From contig OX352773.1 of assembly GCA_947095535.1 (NCBI GenBank), positions 105,043,948 to 105,107,947 on the forward strand: a stretch of DNA of 64,000 nucleotides, read 5' to 3'. Below are positions 1-10,530 of this stretch, one piece after another. The position numbers and the translations under genes were made by a program. The first letter of the stretch is position 1; the number at the start of each line of letters is the position of its first letter. This DNA is from Poecilobothrus nobilitatus (lineage: Eukaryota > Arthropoda > Insecta > Diptera > Dolichopodidae). Below the pieces are notes generated by a model. It made no database searches, was not told the DNA's origin, and was given only the letters and a program-made list of their open reading frames with translations.

Positions 1-478
1 ATACATATAATTTATCTGATTCCAATTTCAAAATAAACATAAAATATTATCTTAAATAAGAAGTTTTTAATTACATTAGTTTATTTTGTTTCCACAGAAC
101 ATAACATACTTCCATTCGCAAATTGTCAATGCATACCATAGATATATTAACTAATAGATGGGAAGTTAGGTATAGTCATAGATATATTAACTAATGTCTA
201 TCTATTTAAGAAAATAATTTCAGCCAATTTGAGAAACAGCTGAGTGAACCGTGTGTATGTATTGCTTTGGTTTCCTCAGAAATAGGTTCCAAAAAGGTGA
301 AATAATATCATTTCTAATTTTGAATACAATTTTATCACTTATTTTGTTACTTTACAAGTAGTTAAAATTTTGAATAACCTTAATTAAATTTAATTTTAAT
401 TTTAAAAACAAAATATATCAATTATTAAGTAATATAAAAATTTAAATTCTCTGAATAAAACTGGTTATGAAGAACTTG
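1..478. other. AT-rich flank with foldback-related fragments
   Basis: No coding region is visible. An 18-base motif (ATAGATATATTAACTAAT) occurs twice, at about 141-158 and 179-196. The first copy with its neighbours (about 136-175) is the reverse complement of the loop of the foldback at 479-777. A fragment at about 232-265 (AACAGCTGAGTGAAC) repeats part of the foldback arm. So pieces of the same family are scattered here. Confidence 0.5.
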
Positions 479-777
479 CTTTACATTATTTTAATAAATA
501 TAAACAGCTGAGTGAACGAAATGAATACATATTATAAAATACATATGTATTTTTTTTGACTGAATACCTTAAGATAGGAAAAGACATAAGAAGAAAAGAA
601 ACGACTATATCTAACTTCCCATTTATTAGTTAATATATCTATGGGTATAGTCGTTTCTTTTCTTTTGTGTTTTCGTATCTTAAGGTATTCAGTCAAAAAA
701 ATACATGTGCATTTTATAATATGTATGTATACATTTCGTTCATTCAGCTGTTTATATTTATTAAAATAATGTAAAGC
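479..777. repeat. Foldback element, ~130 bp arms
   Basis: The left arm (about 479-609) and right arm (about 646-777) are near-perfect reverse complements, separated by a ~36 bp loop. Both arms carry GCTTTACATTATTTTAATAA at the outer end and GAAACGACTATA at the inner end. It has no coding capacity. This is a foldback or MITE-like structure that could form a long hairpin. No clear target duplication was found, so the superfamily is unknown. Confidence 0.8.
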
Positions 778-779
778 AG

Positions 780-1172
780 TTATTGATGTAAGCAGTGTTA
801 AAAATATCGGAGATAATTATAGGAAATTTAGCTTCAGCGAGTAGTATATAGTTTTTTTTAGGTAAGTAAGAAGAACAAGAAATTAGTAAAGTTTTTTTTT
901 TTCATACAAATCAAATTCATATTAGAGAAAGGAAATAATAAATTTGGCAACAAAAATGAATCAATATTCTTTTTATATTGTAAATTTTTATATTACAATA
1001 TTGTTAATAATATTTATAACACTAAAATCTAATTTTACTAAATTTACTTTTAACTTGCTTTTAAATTACATACATATGTACATAAAAAGGTCTTATAAAA
1101 ATGACCAGTCTTGACTCTTGATTTCATAAGTAATTTCCCATTATCAATACTATTATACCTTATAATAAGTAG
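780..1172. other. AT-rich DNA, no gene seen
   Basis: Only homopolymer runs and AT-rich sequence are visible; no ORF or repeat family member was recognised. Confidence 0.5.
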
Positions 1173-1512
1173 CCTATGTATGATTGCTTAACTTTTTTCT
1201 TTATTTTATATTTAAAAAAAAAATTTTTTTATCTTAGGTACAAGTGCAAGTGTACAACATCATTTTATTAGTATTACCATATTGAAAAATTGATGTGATT
1301 TATCCTGAATTTTCAACTTTGAGAGTTTATAAACGTATTAAAAGAAAATGTTAGATTTTCTAATATATATTTCCAAAAATAATTATAATATTTTTAAAAT
1401 TCGTTATTAGAATATTTTTTTGAAAAATATAAAATATTTAAATTAAGAAAAAAAGAGATATATATTAAATAATAATCATTTGTTGACACCTACATATATT
1501 TTAATCAACTTT
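1173..1512 (+). repeat. Direct repeat copy 1 (partner 18147-18487)
   Basis: About 340 bp here match 18147-18487 in the same orientation with scattered mismatches and small indels. Shared landmarks are CCTATGTATGATTGC at the start, GGTACAAGTGCAAGTG, AACTTTGAGAGTTTATA and ATATTTTAATCAACTTTAATCA at the end. It is noncoding. The start of the match coincides exactly with the base after the right terminus of the outer Polinton in the partner copy. Confidence 0.75.
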
Positions 1513-2639
1513 AATCACTCTATGTGTATCAAATAATTGAATACACATGTGTAATCAAATAATTGAAATCAGAAATTATATATATATAGAGATAACGCAA
1601 GCAGAACAAAAAATGTCAATAAGAATTCTTGAAATTTTTCATATTTTATGTGCCGCATTTGCTCTCTAATATTTTCCTATGCTTTTTTCTCTTTCTCAAA
1701 TCTCCGCAAGAGTTCTTTTGAAAAAATATCCTCGTGAATATTTGATTCTATTTTAATTTTAGGTAGGTACATTCATGATAAATATTTTTTTTTTATTTTG
1801 TTTTTTTTTTTTTTTTCTTTTTTTTTTCAAAAACTTTAATACTTTAAAACTTCTTTTTAGAAGAATGCATTTGAATAAAAGACAATATTGCCATATCATT
1901 TGTATGATTCTAAAGTTTTAAAAATTTTTTAAGTATTTATTTTTATGTATAATTTGTACAATTCGAAACCATTATTAGATTATTTACCATTATAAAACTA
2001 TTTTTAAAACTATTTAGGTAGAACTCGAATTTAGCCAAAATACACGATAACAAATCTTGAATACATGTATTCTTCGTTCGCACAACTTTAGTCTTAAGTC
2101 GAAAACAATTAAAATATTTTAAAAATTACTTTATTTATTTATTATTATCTAGGACCTGTGCCACATGCAAAAATAGTAGGCTGAATTTTTATGGAAGGCT
2201 CTACAGATTGCCAAAGGATAATAGCTTGTTTGATATATGGACTTCAAAATGTATATATATTTATCTTATAATTTTGTTTTACAAGAGTTTTTTATGCCGA
2301 ATTAAACGTTTAATTGAAGTCAAGGCTTTTTTTTTATTTTGAAACTTCAATTCGGCTTTTTCCCTTTTTTTAAAATATTACATCAACAAAAATTAAATTA
2401 GATCAAAGTTTTCAGATAAAATTATAATTTTTTCATCCAGTATAGAATTTTATACAGCACATTTTTGTGTTTCAAATACTTCTGAATTTGTTGATTGCTC
2501 CATCTTTTTTGTTTTAACTGATGAATTTTATTTTCAAATTTTGTATTTATAGTTTTTCTCTCACATTTTTAAAAAATTTTTCGAAATATTCTTTGTATTT
2601 TTTTATCGTTTTTAAGTGGAGATGATGTGTTGAATAAAT
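1513..2639. other. AT-rich DNA, no gene seen
   Basis: About 35 bp near 1515-1575 (TGTGTAATCAAATAATTGAAAT) recur near 22005-22025. Poly-T runs lie at 1787-1828. No coding feature and no Polinton left terminus (AGTAGGTAATGGGG) could be found. Confidence 0.5.
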
Positions 2640-2928
2640 AAAGAAAATATTTCATGTTTTTAGAGGAACTTCACATCCATGGATATACACAACAATAATC
2701 TCTGACAGGAAATTTATACTTTAACTCTTTTACAATAGTTTTAAATTTTTCTTTTATGCCAGCCACACCAATATTTTTTACAAATATTGTATTGTTATCG
2801 TCCGTACAGAACGATAAATCTACTAGAGCACATGCCATTTTCAAATAAATAGAAATAGTCCATTAAACTTCCTTTTATATGTTTACGTATACCTTACGAT
2901 TTTTATCAATTTCGATATTGGCATCGAA
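2640..2928 (-). pseudogene. Outer Polinton: capsid C-terminus and next ORF
   Basis: Read on the minus strand, bases just inside 2928 encode the last residues of the major capsid protein (FDANIEIDKNRK), matching EFDASLQIDKNR at the end of the inner element's own capsid gene. An ORF starts at 2838 (MACALVDLSFCTDDNN) and runs to KELKYKFPV and a CCVYPW motif. It is homologous to the ORF after the capsid gene in the inner element (9231-9590). This stretch is therefore the left-hand remainder of the outer Polinton, split from the rest of its capsid gene by the inner element. The function of the second ORF is not known to me. Confidence 0.75.
2923..2928. repeat. 6-bp target duplication, left copy (ATCGAA)
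   Basis: ATCGAA occurs immediately before AGTAGGTAAT at 2929 and again at 12679-12684 immediately after ATTACCTACT. Six-bp duplications are the known Polinton signature. Joining the two flanks across one copy restores the capsid reading at EFD. Confidence 0.92.
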
Positions 2929-3960
2929 AGTAGGTAATCTTGCACTTGGGGATGGGAAAAAATCATGCCATATCGCACCGAAGACCACGCCCACTGACCT
3001 ATATTTTGATTGATAAGTTTAATGTAGGTTATTCTTGGTTAGTAGGTCAAAAACTTGTTTTGTTTGTTTTGGTTTAGGTTATAAGCATGGGTTGTTAACT
3101 TATAAGTTGCAAGTGGTTGTATAGTAGGAAATTAAGGTTGTTGGTACTGTAGAAGTTGTTAGGCAAGGTTAATGAACTGAACAAGTTTAGGATATTTAGG
3201 TTTTTCAATAAATTCATTGATACTTTGTAATAGGATATCATACAAATAGAAAAATGATTTTTTTCAGGTCAAATCAAGTTTATTTTTTTAAATTGCGCAA
3301 AATCGCATGCTTAATAAAATATACCTACATACGTAAAAGGAGATATAAAAGAAACGGAAAAAACTTGTTTTTATAATTTAATAAGAAAATATTCATAGAT
3401 ACTTTTGAATACCAAGATGTAAATAATAAAAATAAAAACAAAACGTAAATAAGAAGTACAAAGTGTAGTTTGGCTTATAAAGAAGATTAATAATTGTTAA
3501 AAGTTGTTATTATAGCTTTAAGGTGCAAAATAAAAATAAGAAAAATATGTTACGTAGTTTAGGATATGAGTTGTTTCTCTATATTCTATATTTTGTTCTA
3601 AGTACATATGAACTTAAAAAATATTTTGCATTCTTCTAATTTCTGTTTACCTGGTGTAAAATAAATTGTTAAAACTAGTTTGACTCTTTTAAACAATGTT
3701 AAAATTTATGAATGCAGTAAAAAAGTAAAAATAAAAACAAAAGAAAGAAAAAAATTATATAATTATAGGTGCATCTGTTATGTAGGATTTCTTTTTTCTG
3801 TTCTATAAGAAGATTGAGAAAATAACCTGAAATCTTCGATTTTACTTTGTTTTGTTATTATTACGTTCCATTCTATGCTGTAAAAAATGAAAAAATAATA
3901 AAAATCAAAAAGAAGTTAATTGCTTTTGGTACCTATTTTGTAAACATAAGATAAAAATAA
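2929..3960. repeat. Inner Polinton left terminal inverted repeat (~1.03 kb)
   Basis: It is the reverse complement of 11885-12678. Matching blocks include the outer AGTAGGTAATCTTGCACTTG, the region with CACCGAAGACCACGCCCACT, and the inner GAAGTTAATTGCTTTTG. About 210 bp (around 3535-3745) have no counterpart in the right repeat, so one arm gained or lost sequence after the arms diverged. Confidence 0.9.
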
Positions 3961-4108
3961 AAGACATTTTTATTTTTATGTTAAAAATCTTTTATTAAAT
4001 TTTTTATTATTATGTTTTTATTTAAATCTAAGTTGAAAAATTTTTTACGATAACCAGATGTTAAGATTTTAAAAATTTTAAATTAATATGTAGAGAAATT
4101 TGAATGAT

Positions 4109-6441
4109 TTACTTATTAATACGTGATTTTTTCCTATTATATCCATACGGTAAAGAACTACCATCTTCATTGAATTTTCGTTTTTCCGATTTTGGTTGAT
4201 ATTTTTTTATTTCAGGAATCGTAAGTACATCGTGATTTTTATTTCGACGAATATTTTCTGAAATGACGTATGTGTCTGTAGTATTCAATGAATTTAAAAC
4301 TGCTTCCTTTATGCTATTAAAATTAATTTTTGGTGAAGCTTGATAACTAAGAGAGAATCCTTTAACTTTACAAACAATTTTTTCGGTATTATCTTTTATA
4401 CAGTAAATTTTGTAGACGTAGTTCTTGGGACCACCACTTATAAATTCTGTAATATAACTCCCTATACCATAACACTCTAACTCATCTGTCATGTCTCAAA
4501 AAATTTTCTGAAAACCAGACATGCTCTAGTTAGAATTTCAACATCATTTATACAGTATACTAAAATATCTTTCTCCATATTAAATTCTGAGTTTCTATTT
4601 TGTTCATATCACATTAAAAATTTATTACGCTCATCTGCTTTCATTGTATTAGAGTTATAGTATTTAATTGCTGGATGTGGGCCAATGTAATTTTCATTTT
4701 CCTATTTATTAAATAGATGCGGAAAATAACCCTTTTTCAAATTGATTGATAAATTAAAAGCTTTTGGTCATTTTGCCAAGGCCATAGGAAAGTTATTCAT
4801 AGAATCTATAAATTTAATATTATCAATTATCATAACAATAATTTTTGTACCTCGCATAATTAATTTTGGTTCAAGTACAGTTTTATTGAGTATATAATTC
4901 AGAATAAATTGATGGTCAAACGCCTGACCATTATGAGCAATTATGACAATCTTTTTGAATTCCTTTCTTAATTTTAAAATAAATTCCATGAAATCCTCTA
5001 TCACATTTTTCGTTTTAAAAATTCTCTCTCTTAATTTACATTTTTCACAGAAGTGTAGAGAATCAATGTTAATACATTTAAAGCATCTTAACTGAGCCAC
5101 ACATAAACTTGGAACATGTTCTTTTATTTTTGTAGAGCTAATTTCTTCTTGTGTTGTTTCTAAATCATAAAATACATAAATGCAATTTTCAAAATTTACT
5201 TTTGTTTTGTCTTGCTGAATGAAGTATTTATGGTTTTCAGGAACATGATTATCGCAAATCTTACAAAAATATTCTCCACATATATGAGTCCTACTGCTTT
5301 TATGACCTTTAAAACAAGATTTGCATTTTCTAATTTCTTCACAGATGCTTCTATTTTTTGAACTGGAAGCCTTATGGCTTTCAAAACATATTTGACCACG
5401 AAATGTTCGATTACACTGCATACATAAAATATACATTTTAACATTAAGTGAACAAGCTGGTGAGTTTTGACAGCAAGGACAACTTTTCGAACACCTATGT
5501 TCATTTTTTTTAGAATACGGAATATGACATTCTTCACAATAAAATGCTGTGCAAAAAGCAGCTGTGAGCGAAGTTATTACATTATAATGATTATTATGGT
5601 ATAGCAAGTTAATTTTTTTTCCATTATTAAATCCTTCAAATATTACTTCTGCACCCCTTGCTACATATTTATATACAACAATTTTCTTTTATGTAAAAAT
5701 TTTTGAAATTGATTCAATTCACGAATTCCGCAACCTTCAGATGGAATTGTTATTTTTGATGTTTTTAATAATTTTAAAGCTATTAAAGTTTGAAGTTTTC
5801 CTATATTTTTTCGAATTTTTTCGTATTCAATAAATTTTTCAATTTTAGCTATTGAAACAACAAGTGCGGTAGACATAAATTATCGCTGTTTTCTATTGTT
5901 ATTATTCCTTTCCTTTTTAAGCATTCCTCTTTATAATTTGAATATTTATTATTTCTACCTCTACCAGAGGGTAATCTAACACGGGTAACTGTTAAACAAA
6001 AAGTGTCTGTACTTAAGCCTATAGACATAAAATAAAAATAGTTTATTATTAAATGAAATAAAAAATGCATTATAAATAACTACCTTCAGAATTACTTTGA
6101 AAAACATTAGAAATTACATCCCAAACGTCGCTAAATTTTAGTTCATGAGCGGATCTAAAACTGAGATACGCAGGACCTTGATGTTCAAAGCTCTCTCCAC
6201 AAAATGTTAACCCAATCTTATCCCTGGAATTCACATCTTTCACAGCAATGTTGATTATTAGATGTATATCATCCTTAATCCAGCTAATTGGTTCTCTATT
6301 GTCAGGTACGGATTTAATTACAAATTTTATTTTGTGTCCGTTCATATTAAACCGTTTAACAAATGTCGAATTTTCACTTTCGATTATATAAGGTGTTATA
6401 GTTTCGGTAAAAAACTTTTGTAAAATAATTTTTTTCGACAT
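4109..6441 (-). pseudogene. Protein-primed DNA polymerase B, broken
   Basis: One gene in pieces. The N-terminus (6441-6070) ends in VFQSN, followed by GLSTDTFCL at about 6010. The segment with GCGIRELNQFQKFL lies at 5876-5661. A 279-residue block (5607-4768) has repeated CxxC pairs (about residues 24-119), Exo I FYDLET (146-151), Exo II AHNGQAFDHQF (224-234) and FIDSMNNFP. After an in-frame stop come YINDV-type residues around 4560. The C-terminal FISGGPKNYVYK and LPYGY lie at 4492-4109. The order is that of Polinton type-B (DNA_pol_B_2) polymerases. The whole palm region with its DTDS-type catalytic motif is absent between about 4510 and 4492, and there are several stops and frameshifts, so it cannot be active. 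Confidence 0.9.
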
Positions 6442-6979
6442 TTTCTTTATACGAATTTTAGATGTTAAATGCTTGAATAACAGAATAATATTAAATTTTT
6501 AATACAGATTCACTCTGTTAAATGAACAATTACATTGTAATCAAAGGTCACTTTAATAAATTATAGTTGTTTAACTAGAATCCCATTTTAATCCTATCTT
6601 AAAATAGAAAGAATTGAAAATATAATTTGCAACATTGTAACAAAAGACATGCTGACAATTAATTATAGTTCTGTAAAACAAAAATAAAACGCAAACTTAG
6701 CCCTATCTTAAAATAGAAAATTGAAAATATAATTTGCAACATTGTAATTTTCAAACTAGAATTTAATTTAAAACTTATCTTAAAGTTGTAAATTGTAATC
6801 AAATGACGATTTAATAAATTATAGTTCATTTAACTAGTATCCCATCTAAATCTTAGCTTAAAATAGAAAGAATTGAAAAACAAAAAGCAATCTAAATTTA
6901 TCTTCAATACATTTTAATTAGTATAAATACATCGGGATTTTATACAAAATATATCAGTTTAATTTTAAACAAGCAAGAT
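6442..6979. promoter_or_regulatory. Divergent intergenic region with imperfect repeats and TATA
   Basis: This spacer separates the minus-strand polymerase from the plus-strand ORF at 6980. A ~95 bp block with AATAAATTATAGTT and TTAAAATAGAAAGAATTGAA occurs at about 6534-6630 and again at 6790-6880, with a partial copy at 6700-6750. TATAAATA at 6922-6929 lies ~50 bp before the plus-strand ATG. It is probably a shared promoter region; that role is inferred from position only. Confidence 0.5.
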
Positions 6980-7186
6980 ATGGAGGAATATTTAAACTTC
7001 TTCATGACTGCAGAAGAGGCTGCAAGTGCTGCAACTGCTACTACTAGTACAGCAGTGCGTCTTCCTGCGAAAAGAAGAAAGGCGAAAAATGAACATGACG
7101 CTTCTACTCATCTTCATCAACAACAACAACTACATCAACAGCATCATCATCAACAACAACAACCACAACAACAGCAACTACAGTAA
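6980..7186 (+). CDS. Small Ala/Thr- and Gln/His-rich Polinton ORF
   Basis: 68 aa. The N-terminus begins MEEYLNFF, followed by an Ala/Thr stretch, a basic cluster PAKRRKAK (possible nuclear localisation signal) and a C-terminal run of His and Gln from CAN codons. A TATA box lies 51-58 bp upstream. I do not recognise a family. The Gln/His run is a low-complexity trinucleotide expansion that probably shifted or extended the original end, since the following sequence (7187-7300) continues in other frames toward the next ORF. It may once have been one gene with 7298-7507. Confidence 0.45.
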   Translation: MEEYLNFFMTAEEAASAATATTSTAVRLPAKRRKAKNEHDASTHLHQQQQLHQQHHHQQQQPQQQQLQ

Positions 7187-7297
7187 CAAAAAGATTATCA
7201 GAGTAAGGCAACATCAAATCCCATCAGAAAAAGGAAACTGGTGGAATTATTTAATTTAAAAAAAAAAAAATTTTAAAAATGTTTAAAAGTTAAAGAT

Positions 7298-7507
7298 ATG
7301 GAGCCAAGTAGGCTCTATAAAATAAATAAAATTAAAAAGTTAAACACCGTTTACGGTAAAAAATGGGTCTTCGAGACCCATAATATTATGAAGAACGTGG
7401 TGATTTTGAATTCGCCACAAATCAGTAATAGTTTTAGACTAATTTTATATAAAAAATTTTGTTTAATAAAAAAAATTTTATTTCAAAGAAATTTTCTACT
7501 GTTTTAA
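7298..7507 (+). CDS. 69-aa ORF with RLYKINKIKKLNTVYGKKW
   Basis: Short plus-strand ORF beginning MEPSRLYKIN. The pattern around KKLNTVYGKKWVFE (motif like a V/LNT.YG core) resembles a small protein family common in insect mobile elements, but this rests on memory of the motif only. The C-terminus after SFRLIL is AT-rich and probably not original. It lies between the Gln-rich ORF and a tandem repeat, convergent with the integrase. Function unknown. Confidence 0.35.
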   Translation: MEPSRLYKINKIKKLNTVYGKKWVFETHNIMKNVVILNSPQISNSFRLILYKKFCLIKKILFQRNFLLF

Positions 7508-7625
7508 TTTTATTTTCATTTTTCAGATGTTAAGATTTTATTTCATTTTTCAGATGTTTAGATTTTATTTTATTTTTCAGATGTTTTCAAGTTTTATTTT
7601 CAGGTGCTTATTAGAGTTTTATTTT
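7508..7625. repeat. Tandem repeat, TTTCAGATGTT-type unit
   Basis: Four to five imperfect copies of a ~25-28 bp unit containing TTTTTCAGATGTT and ATTTTATTT fill the gap between the convergent plus-strand ORF and the minus-strand integrase relic. No coding capacity; it may act as shared 3' sequence, which is a guess. Confidence 0.65.
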
Positions 7626-7632
7626 ACAGATA

Positions 7633-8060
7633 TTAAACAATATTTGTTGAATTTATCCAAGTATTATGTGTGTCATCAAAACCCAGCCATTTAACAAAAA
7701 CTCTATTTCCCTGCTTTTTCAGAATTTTTTCTACAAGATAACTATCTGGGTATTTTACAGGTGTAAGCTCAGCTTGATAAAAACCCCCAGAAATTGACTT
7801 ATCAGTATAGTCCGATAATTGATATGTAACAGGATAAGTATTATTGATTTTATAAATCTTAAATACTTCAGTTGACCAATTCGGTTGATAACCTTTTTCG
7901 ACATGACCTTTATATTTACTTATTCTTACAAAATTTCCAGTTTTATATTTACTTTTTTGAAAAATTTTAGGCTCAGTATATACATTCCGCAGTATATTTT
8001 TTTCATTTTTCAATGTACAGTTAAATCGTTCAACAATTGATGCTTTTAATTCTTAATATT
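7633..8060 (-). pseudogene. Polinton integrase C-terminus with chromodomain
   Basis: The readable product starts at KASIVERFNCTLKN (about 8055), the segment holding the catalytic Glu of the retroviral-type DDE core. It then jumps to NVYTEPKIF, so the piece between was deleted. It continues through VRISKYKGHVEKGY and GFYQAELTPVK to a chromodomain (YLVEKIL through VKWLGFDDTHNTW) ending at 7633. Chromodomain-tailed integrases are typical of Polintons and may guide targeting to modified histones. The catalytic DD part and zinc-binding N-terminus are absent, so it cannot integrate DNA. Confidence 0.88.
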
Positions 8061-8160
8061 TAATAATCCTAAATAATTTTAATTAAATAATCTAATGAAA
8101 GGTGTACAGAAAAATATTTGTCTATCTAAAACATATAAATAAAAAATAAAATTTTTTATA

Positions 8161-8706
8161 TTATTTATTGTGATTTATTTTGTTTGTTTTATGTAGTATA
8201 TTACAGATTTGTTCCTTTAAAATTACAGGAATTTGAAAAAATAACCTTGAATAATTACATTGTACATTAAAACGTTGTATTGGTACATAAATTTCTCTTT
8301 CTAACCTAAATACTTGTTGTTCGACACTTAGATACAAATTTAGATATTCCCGAAAATAGTCCTTTACATTTAACTCAGCAGATTTATAATAGGTCATCAC
8401 TGCGTGAAGAAAATCGCTTAAATTGTAAAACTGCTCTGCTTCTTCTTTGTTAATACTTATACTTTGCCTGTTCGCTGATTTTAGCCCATGATGAAAGTTC
8501 AGTTTTATATCTTTTATTATCAGCTTATCGAGTTTTTTGTTAAATTCGTAATAAAATTTATTCCATTCATGATATATTAAGACAATTGACTTAAAGGCTT
8601 CAAATGACTCATAGTCAAATCCAACAGCAATTTTTAATGTATGATTCTTATTGAGAAAATGTGTGTAACTTAGCAATAAATTTGTGTTCTGACCTGGTGC
8701 TTCCAA
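8161..8706 (-). CDS. 181-aa Polinton ORF, unknown function
   Basis: Intact ORF on the minus strand between the integrase relic and the post-capsid ORF. It is rich in Phe, Tyr, Leu and Lys, with several likely helical stretches (around residues 35-65 and 95-150) and no signal peptide or membrane segment. I do not recognise a family. Being open over 181 codons in an otherwise decayed element suggests recent activity or chance survival. Its place near the capsid genes makes a virion or assembly role possible, but nothing in the sequence shows it. Confidence 0.5.
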   Translation of the reverse strand: MEAPGQNTNLLLSYTHFLNKNHTLKIAVGFDYESFEAFKSIVLIYHEWNKFYYEFNKKLDKLIIKDIKLNFHHGLKSANRQSISINKEEAEQFYNLSDFLHAVMTYYKSAELNVKDYFREYLNLYLSVEQQVFRLEREIYVPIQRFNVQCNYSRLFFQIPVILKEQICNILHKTNKINHNK

Positions 8707-8714
8707 TCCTTGAA

Positions 8715-9050
8715 TTTTACTAAAACCTGTTTATATTGTTTTTATTATTTATACGTTTTAGAAACACAAATTTGTAATGAGTTATATTTTCCAAATACAT
8801 TTTGAAAGGTACTTAAAATATACTTATCGTTTTCTAGTTGATTTCCTTTATTAAATTTTTTTAAAAAAGCATTTATACTATAACCGCAACATCTATACCA
8901 CGTATAAACACAACAATATTGCCCAGAGACATCTGAATATTTACTTTGTAACTGTTTCTTCTTAAAAATTATACATTGGTTTTTTAAGTAACTTAAAATT
9001 TCTAATTTATCTGTTTTCTACCAAACGAATCAAAATATTCAACACAGCCA
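8715..9050 (-). pseudogene. Relic with CCVYTWYRCCGYS motif
   Basis: Minus-strand remnants around 8830-8960 read QYCCVYTWYRCCGYSINAFL and match the CCVYPW tail of the ORF in the outer element's left remnant (near 2680). It is probably the end of the ORF that starts near 9590, now separated by stops. No function recognised. Confidence 0.45.
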
Positions 9051-9230
9051 TTCTTAGCTTAAAAATAGCTAACCAATGTGTTCCCGGATCTTCAGATTTA
9101 TCAGTGTTTACAATTAAAAAAGTTTGTTTTTCAATTATTCTGGGGAGTTGATCCAGAGCAAAAACTCCTTAAAAAAATTTGCGTGTGTGTTTGTTACATC
9201 TTAATACGTCACTTATCTCTAGGGTATTCA

Positions 9231-9590
9231 TCAATCAAATTGACTCAAGTCATATACTTTAGTTGTTTCTTTAATATAATTTGATAAAAACTCTTTTTTA
9301 ATTTTTTTATTTGTTATAATAACATCAATTTTTTCTAGTATTTGACAGAGCTCTTTATTTATTTTATCGTTGTACACAGTTCCAAAAGAGTAATTATGAA
9401 AATTATCATTTATAAAATCGCTAGTTGGAAATTTATACTTGAGCTCTTTTACAAACTTTTTACAAGGTTCTTTAAAACTAACTGTACAAATATCTTTCGC
9501 AAACAAGGTATTATTATCATCACTACAAAATGTTACATCCAGAAGTGCACAAGACAGTGATATTTTGTCAAATATTCAAATTTACTTTTA
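9231..9590 (-). pseudogene. Polinton post-capsid ORF
   Basis: Minus-strand reading contains CALLDVTFCSDDNNTLFAK and KELKYKFPTSDF, homologous to MACALVDLSFCTDDNN... in the outer element (2838 downward). The ATG is lost here; the longest open part with a Met (91 aa) starts at 9506. Position directly after the capsid gene is conserved in both Polintons. In other Polintons a cysteine protease often sits in this neighbourhood, but I see no catalytic His-Asp-Cys pattern, so the function stays open. Confidence 0.55.
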
Positions 9591-9599
9591 TGTATGCTA

Positions 9600-10530
9600 T
9601 TTATAAGTTTGAGAATATATTTCGGTTTTTATCAATTTGTAAACTTGCATCAAATTCTCCATAAATTGTACATAGCAGTCAGTGTAGATGTAAGTGATTT
9701 TGATAGCCTTGCCTCAATTCTAACTGTACCTTGATTTAGTAGACCTTGACACACTTCATTTCCGGATGCATCTGGAGTTAAATCAAAAGCTAGAATGAAA
9801 AACCCATTACTAAACATGGTTTTTGTTATCTGATGACCTTTATCATTATGGTAAATTCCACTTCCTGAAAAAAGTGTACTGTATGCTCTTGTACAGCAAT
9901 TATTTTCATCTGAAAAACTGGTTTCAATTGCTGAATTAGGTATTTGAACACCATTTAAAATTGTATGGGTTTTTTGACCTTTTTCCAGAGTAACCTGCAT
10001 TTTCTGTCATGCAAAAAATGATTGTGTTTACTGTCCAACTGTCCAATAAAAACATTATCAAGTGATATTGATGAACTATTCCGTGGAATGGTAAGAGTTT
10101 TTACCTCTACCCGTTTGTAATTGTATTTGGCATTAGTTTTTTCCAATACAGCATTATGTGCTAATAGCACACTAGGATTAATTGTTACATGTCTCATAAA
10201 TAAAGTGGCTTCTAAAGTTTTCAGTTGAGATTCATCAGTATCATCTGCAAAGAGGTAAAAATCTGGTTTTCCTAATGTAAGGATAACTCGAACATCGACA
10301 TTGTTTATGAGAAGTGTAGCTTGGTTAAACATATCTAAATGTAGTTTCCACATAAGTTCCACTACATTGCTATTTTGGTGTAATTTTTGACGTTCTTTTG
10401 AACCACTATTATCTGTTTTTGCTATATTTGGCTTATCTAACATCCATCCACCACACTCCAAATGCGTTGTAGCGACATCCGTACCATAATTTAACAATGA
10501 TTCAATATAAGCTCTGTAATGATTGGGATA
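9600..10530 (-). pseudogene. Polinton major capsid protein (hexon-like), broken
   Basis: The piece 10497-9955 begins within YIESLLNYGTDV and includes INNVDVRVILTLGKPDFYLF, TINPSVLLAHNAVLEK and VEVKTLTIPRN. After a frameshift near 10000, the piece down to about 9610 has GSGIYHNDKGHQI, ILAFDLTPDASG and GTVRIEARLS, then YGEFDASLQIDKNR in another frame. These motifs are those of the double-jelly-roll capsid protein of Polintons/adintoviruses (often annotated F54H12.2-like). The N-terminal region is missing: the gene is joined at about 10530 to the ATPase by a deletion, and at least two frameshifts follow. It would have formed the virion shell. Confidence 0.88.

Noticed and set aside
5196..5537. 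113-aa minus-strand ORF overlapping the polymerase
   Set aside because: Shadow frame of the Cys-rich polymerase segment, without its motifs.
6534..6880. CRISPR-like repeat array
   Set aside because: Repeats are few, imperfect and unevenly spaced, and the genome is that of an animal.
7026..7259. 77-aa plus-strand ORF rich in Asn/Ile
   Set aside because: Shifted reading of the CAN-codon expansion in the 6980-7186 ORF.
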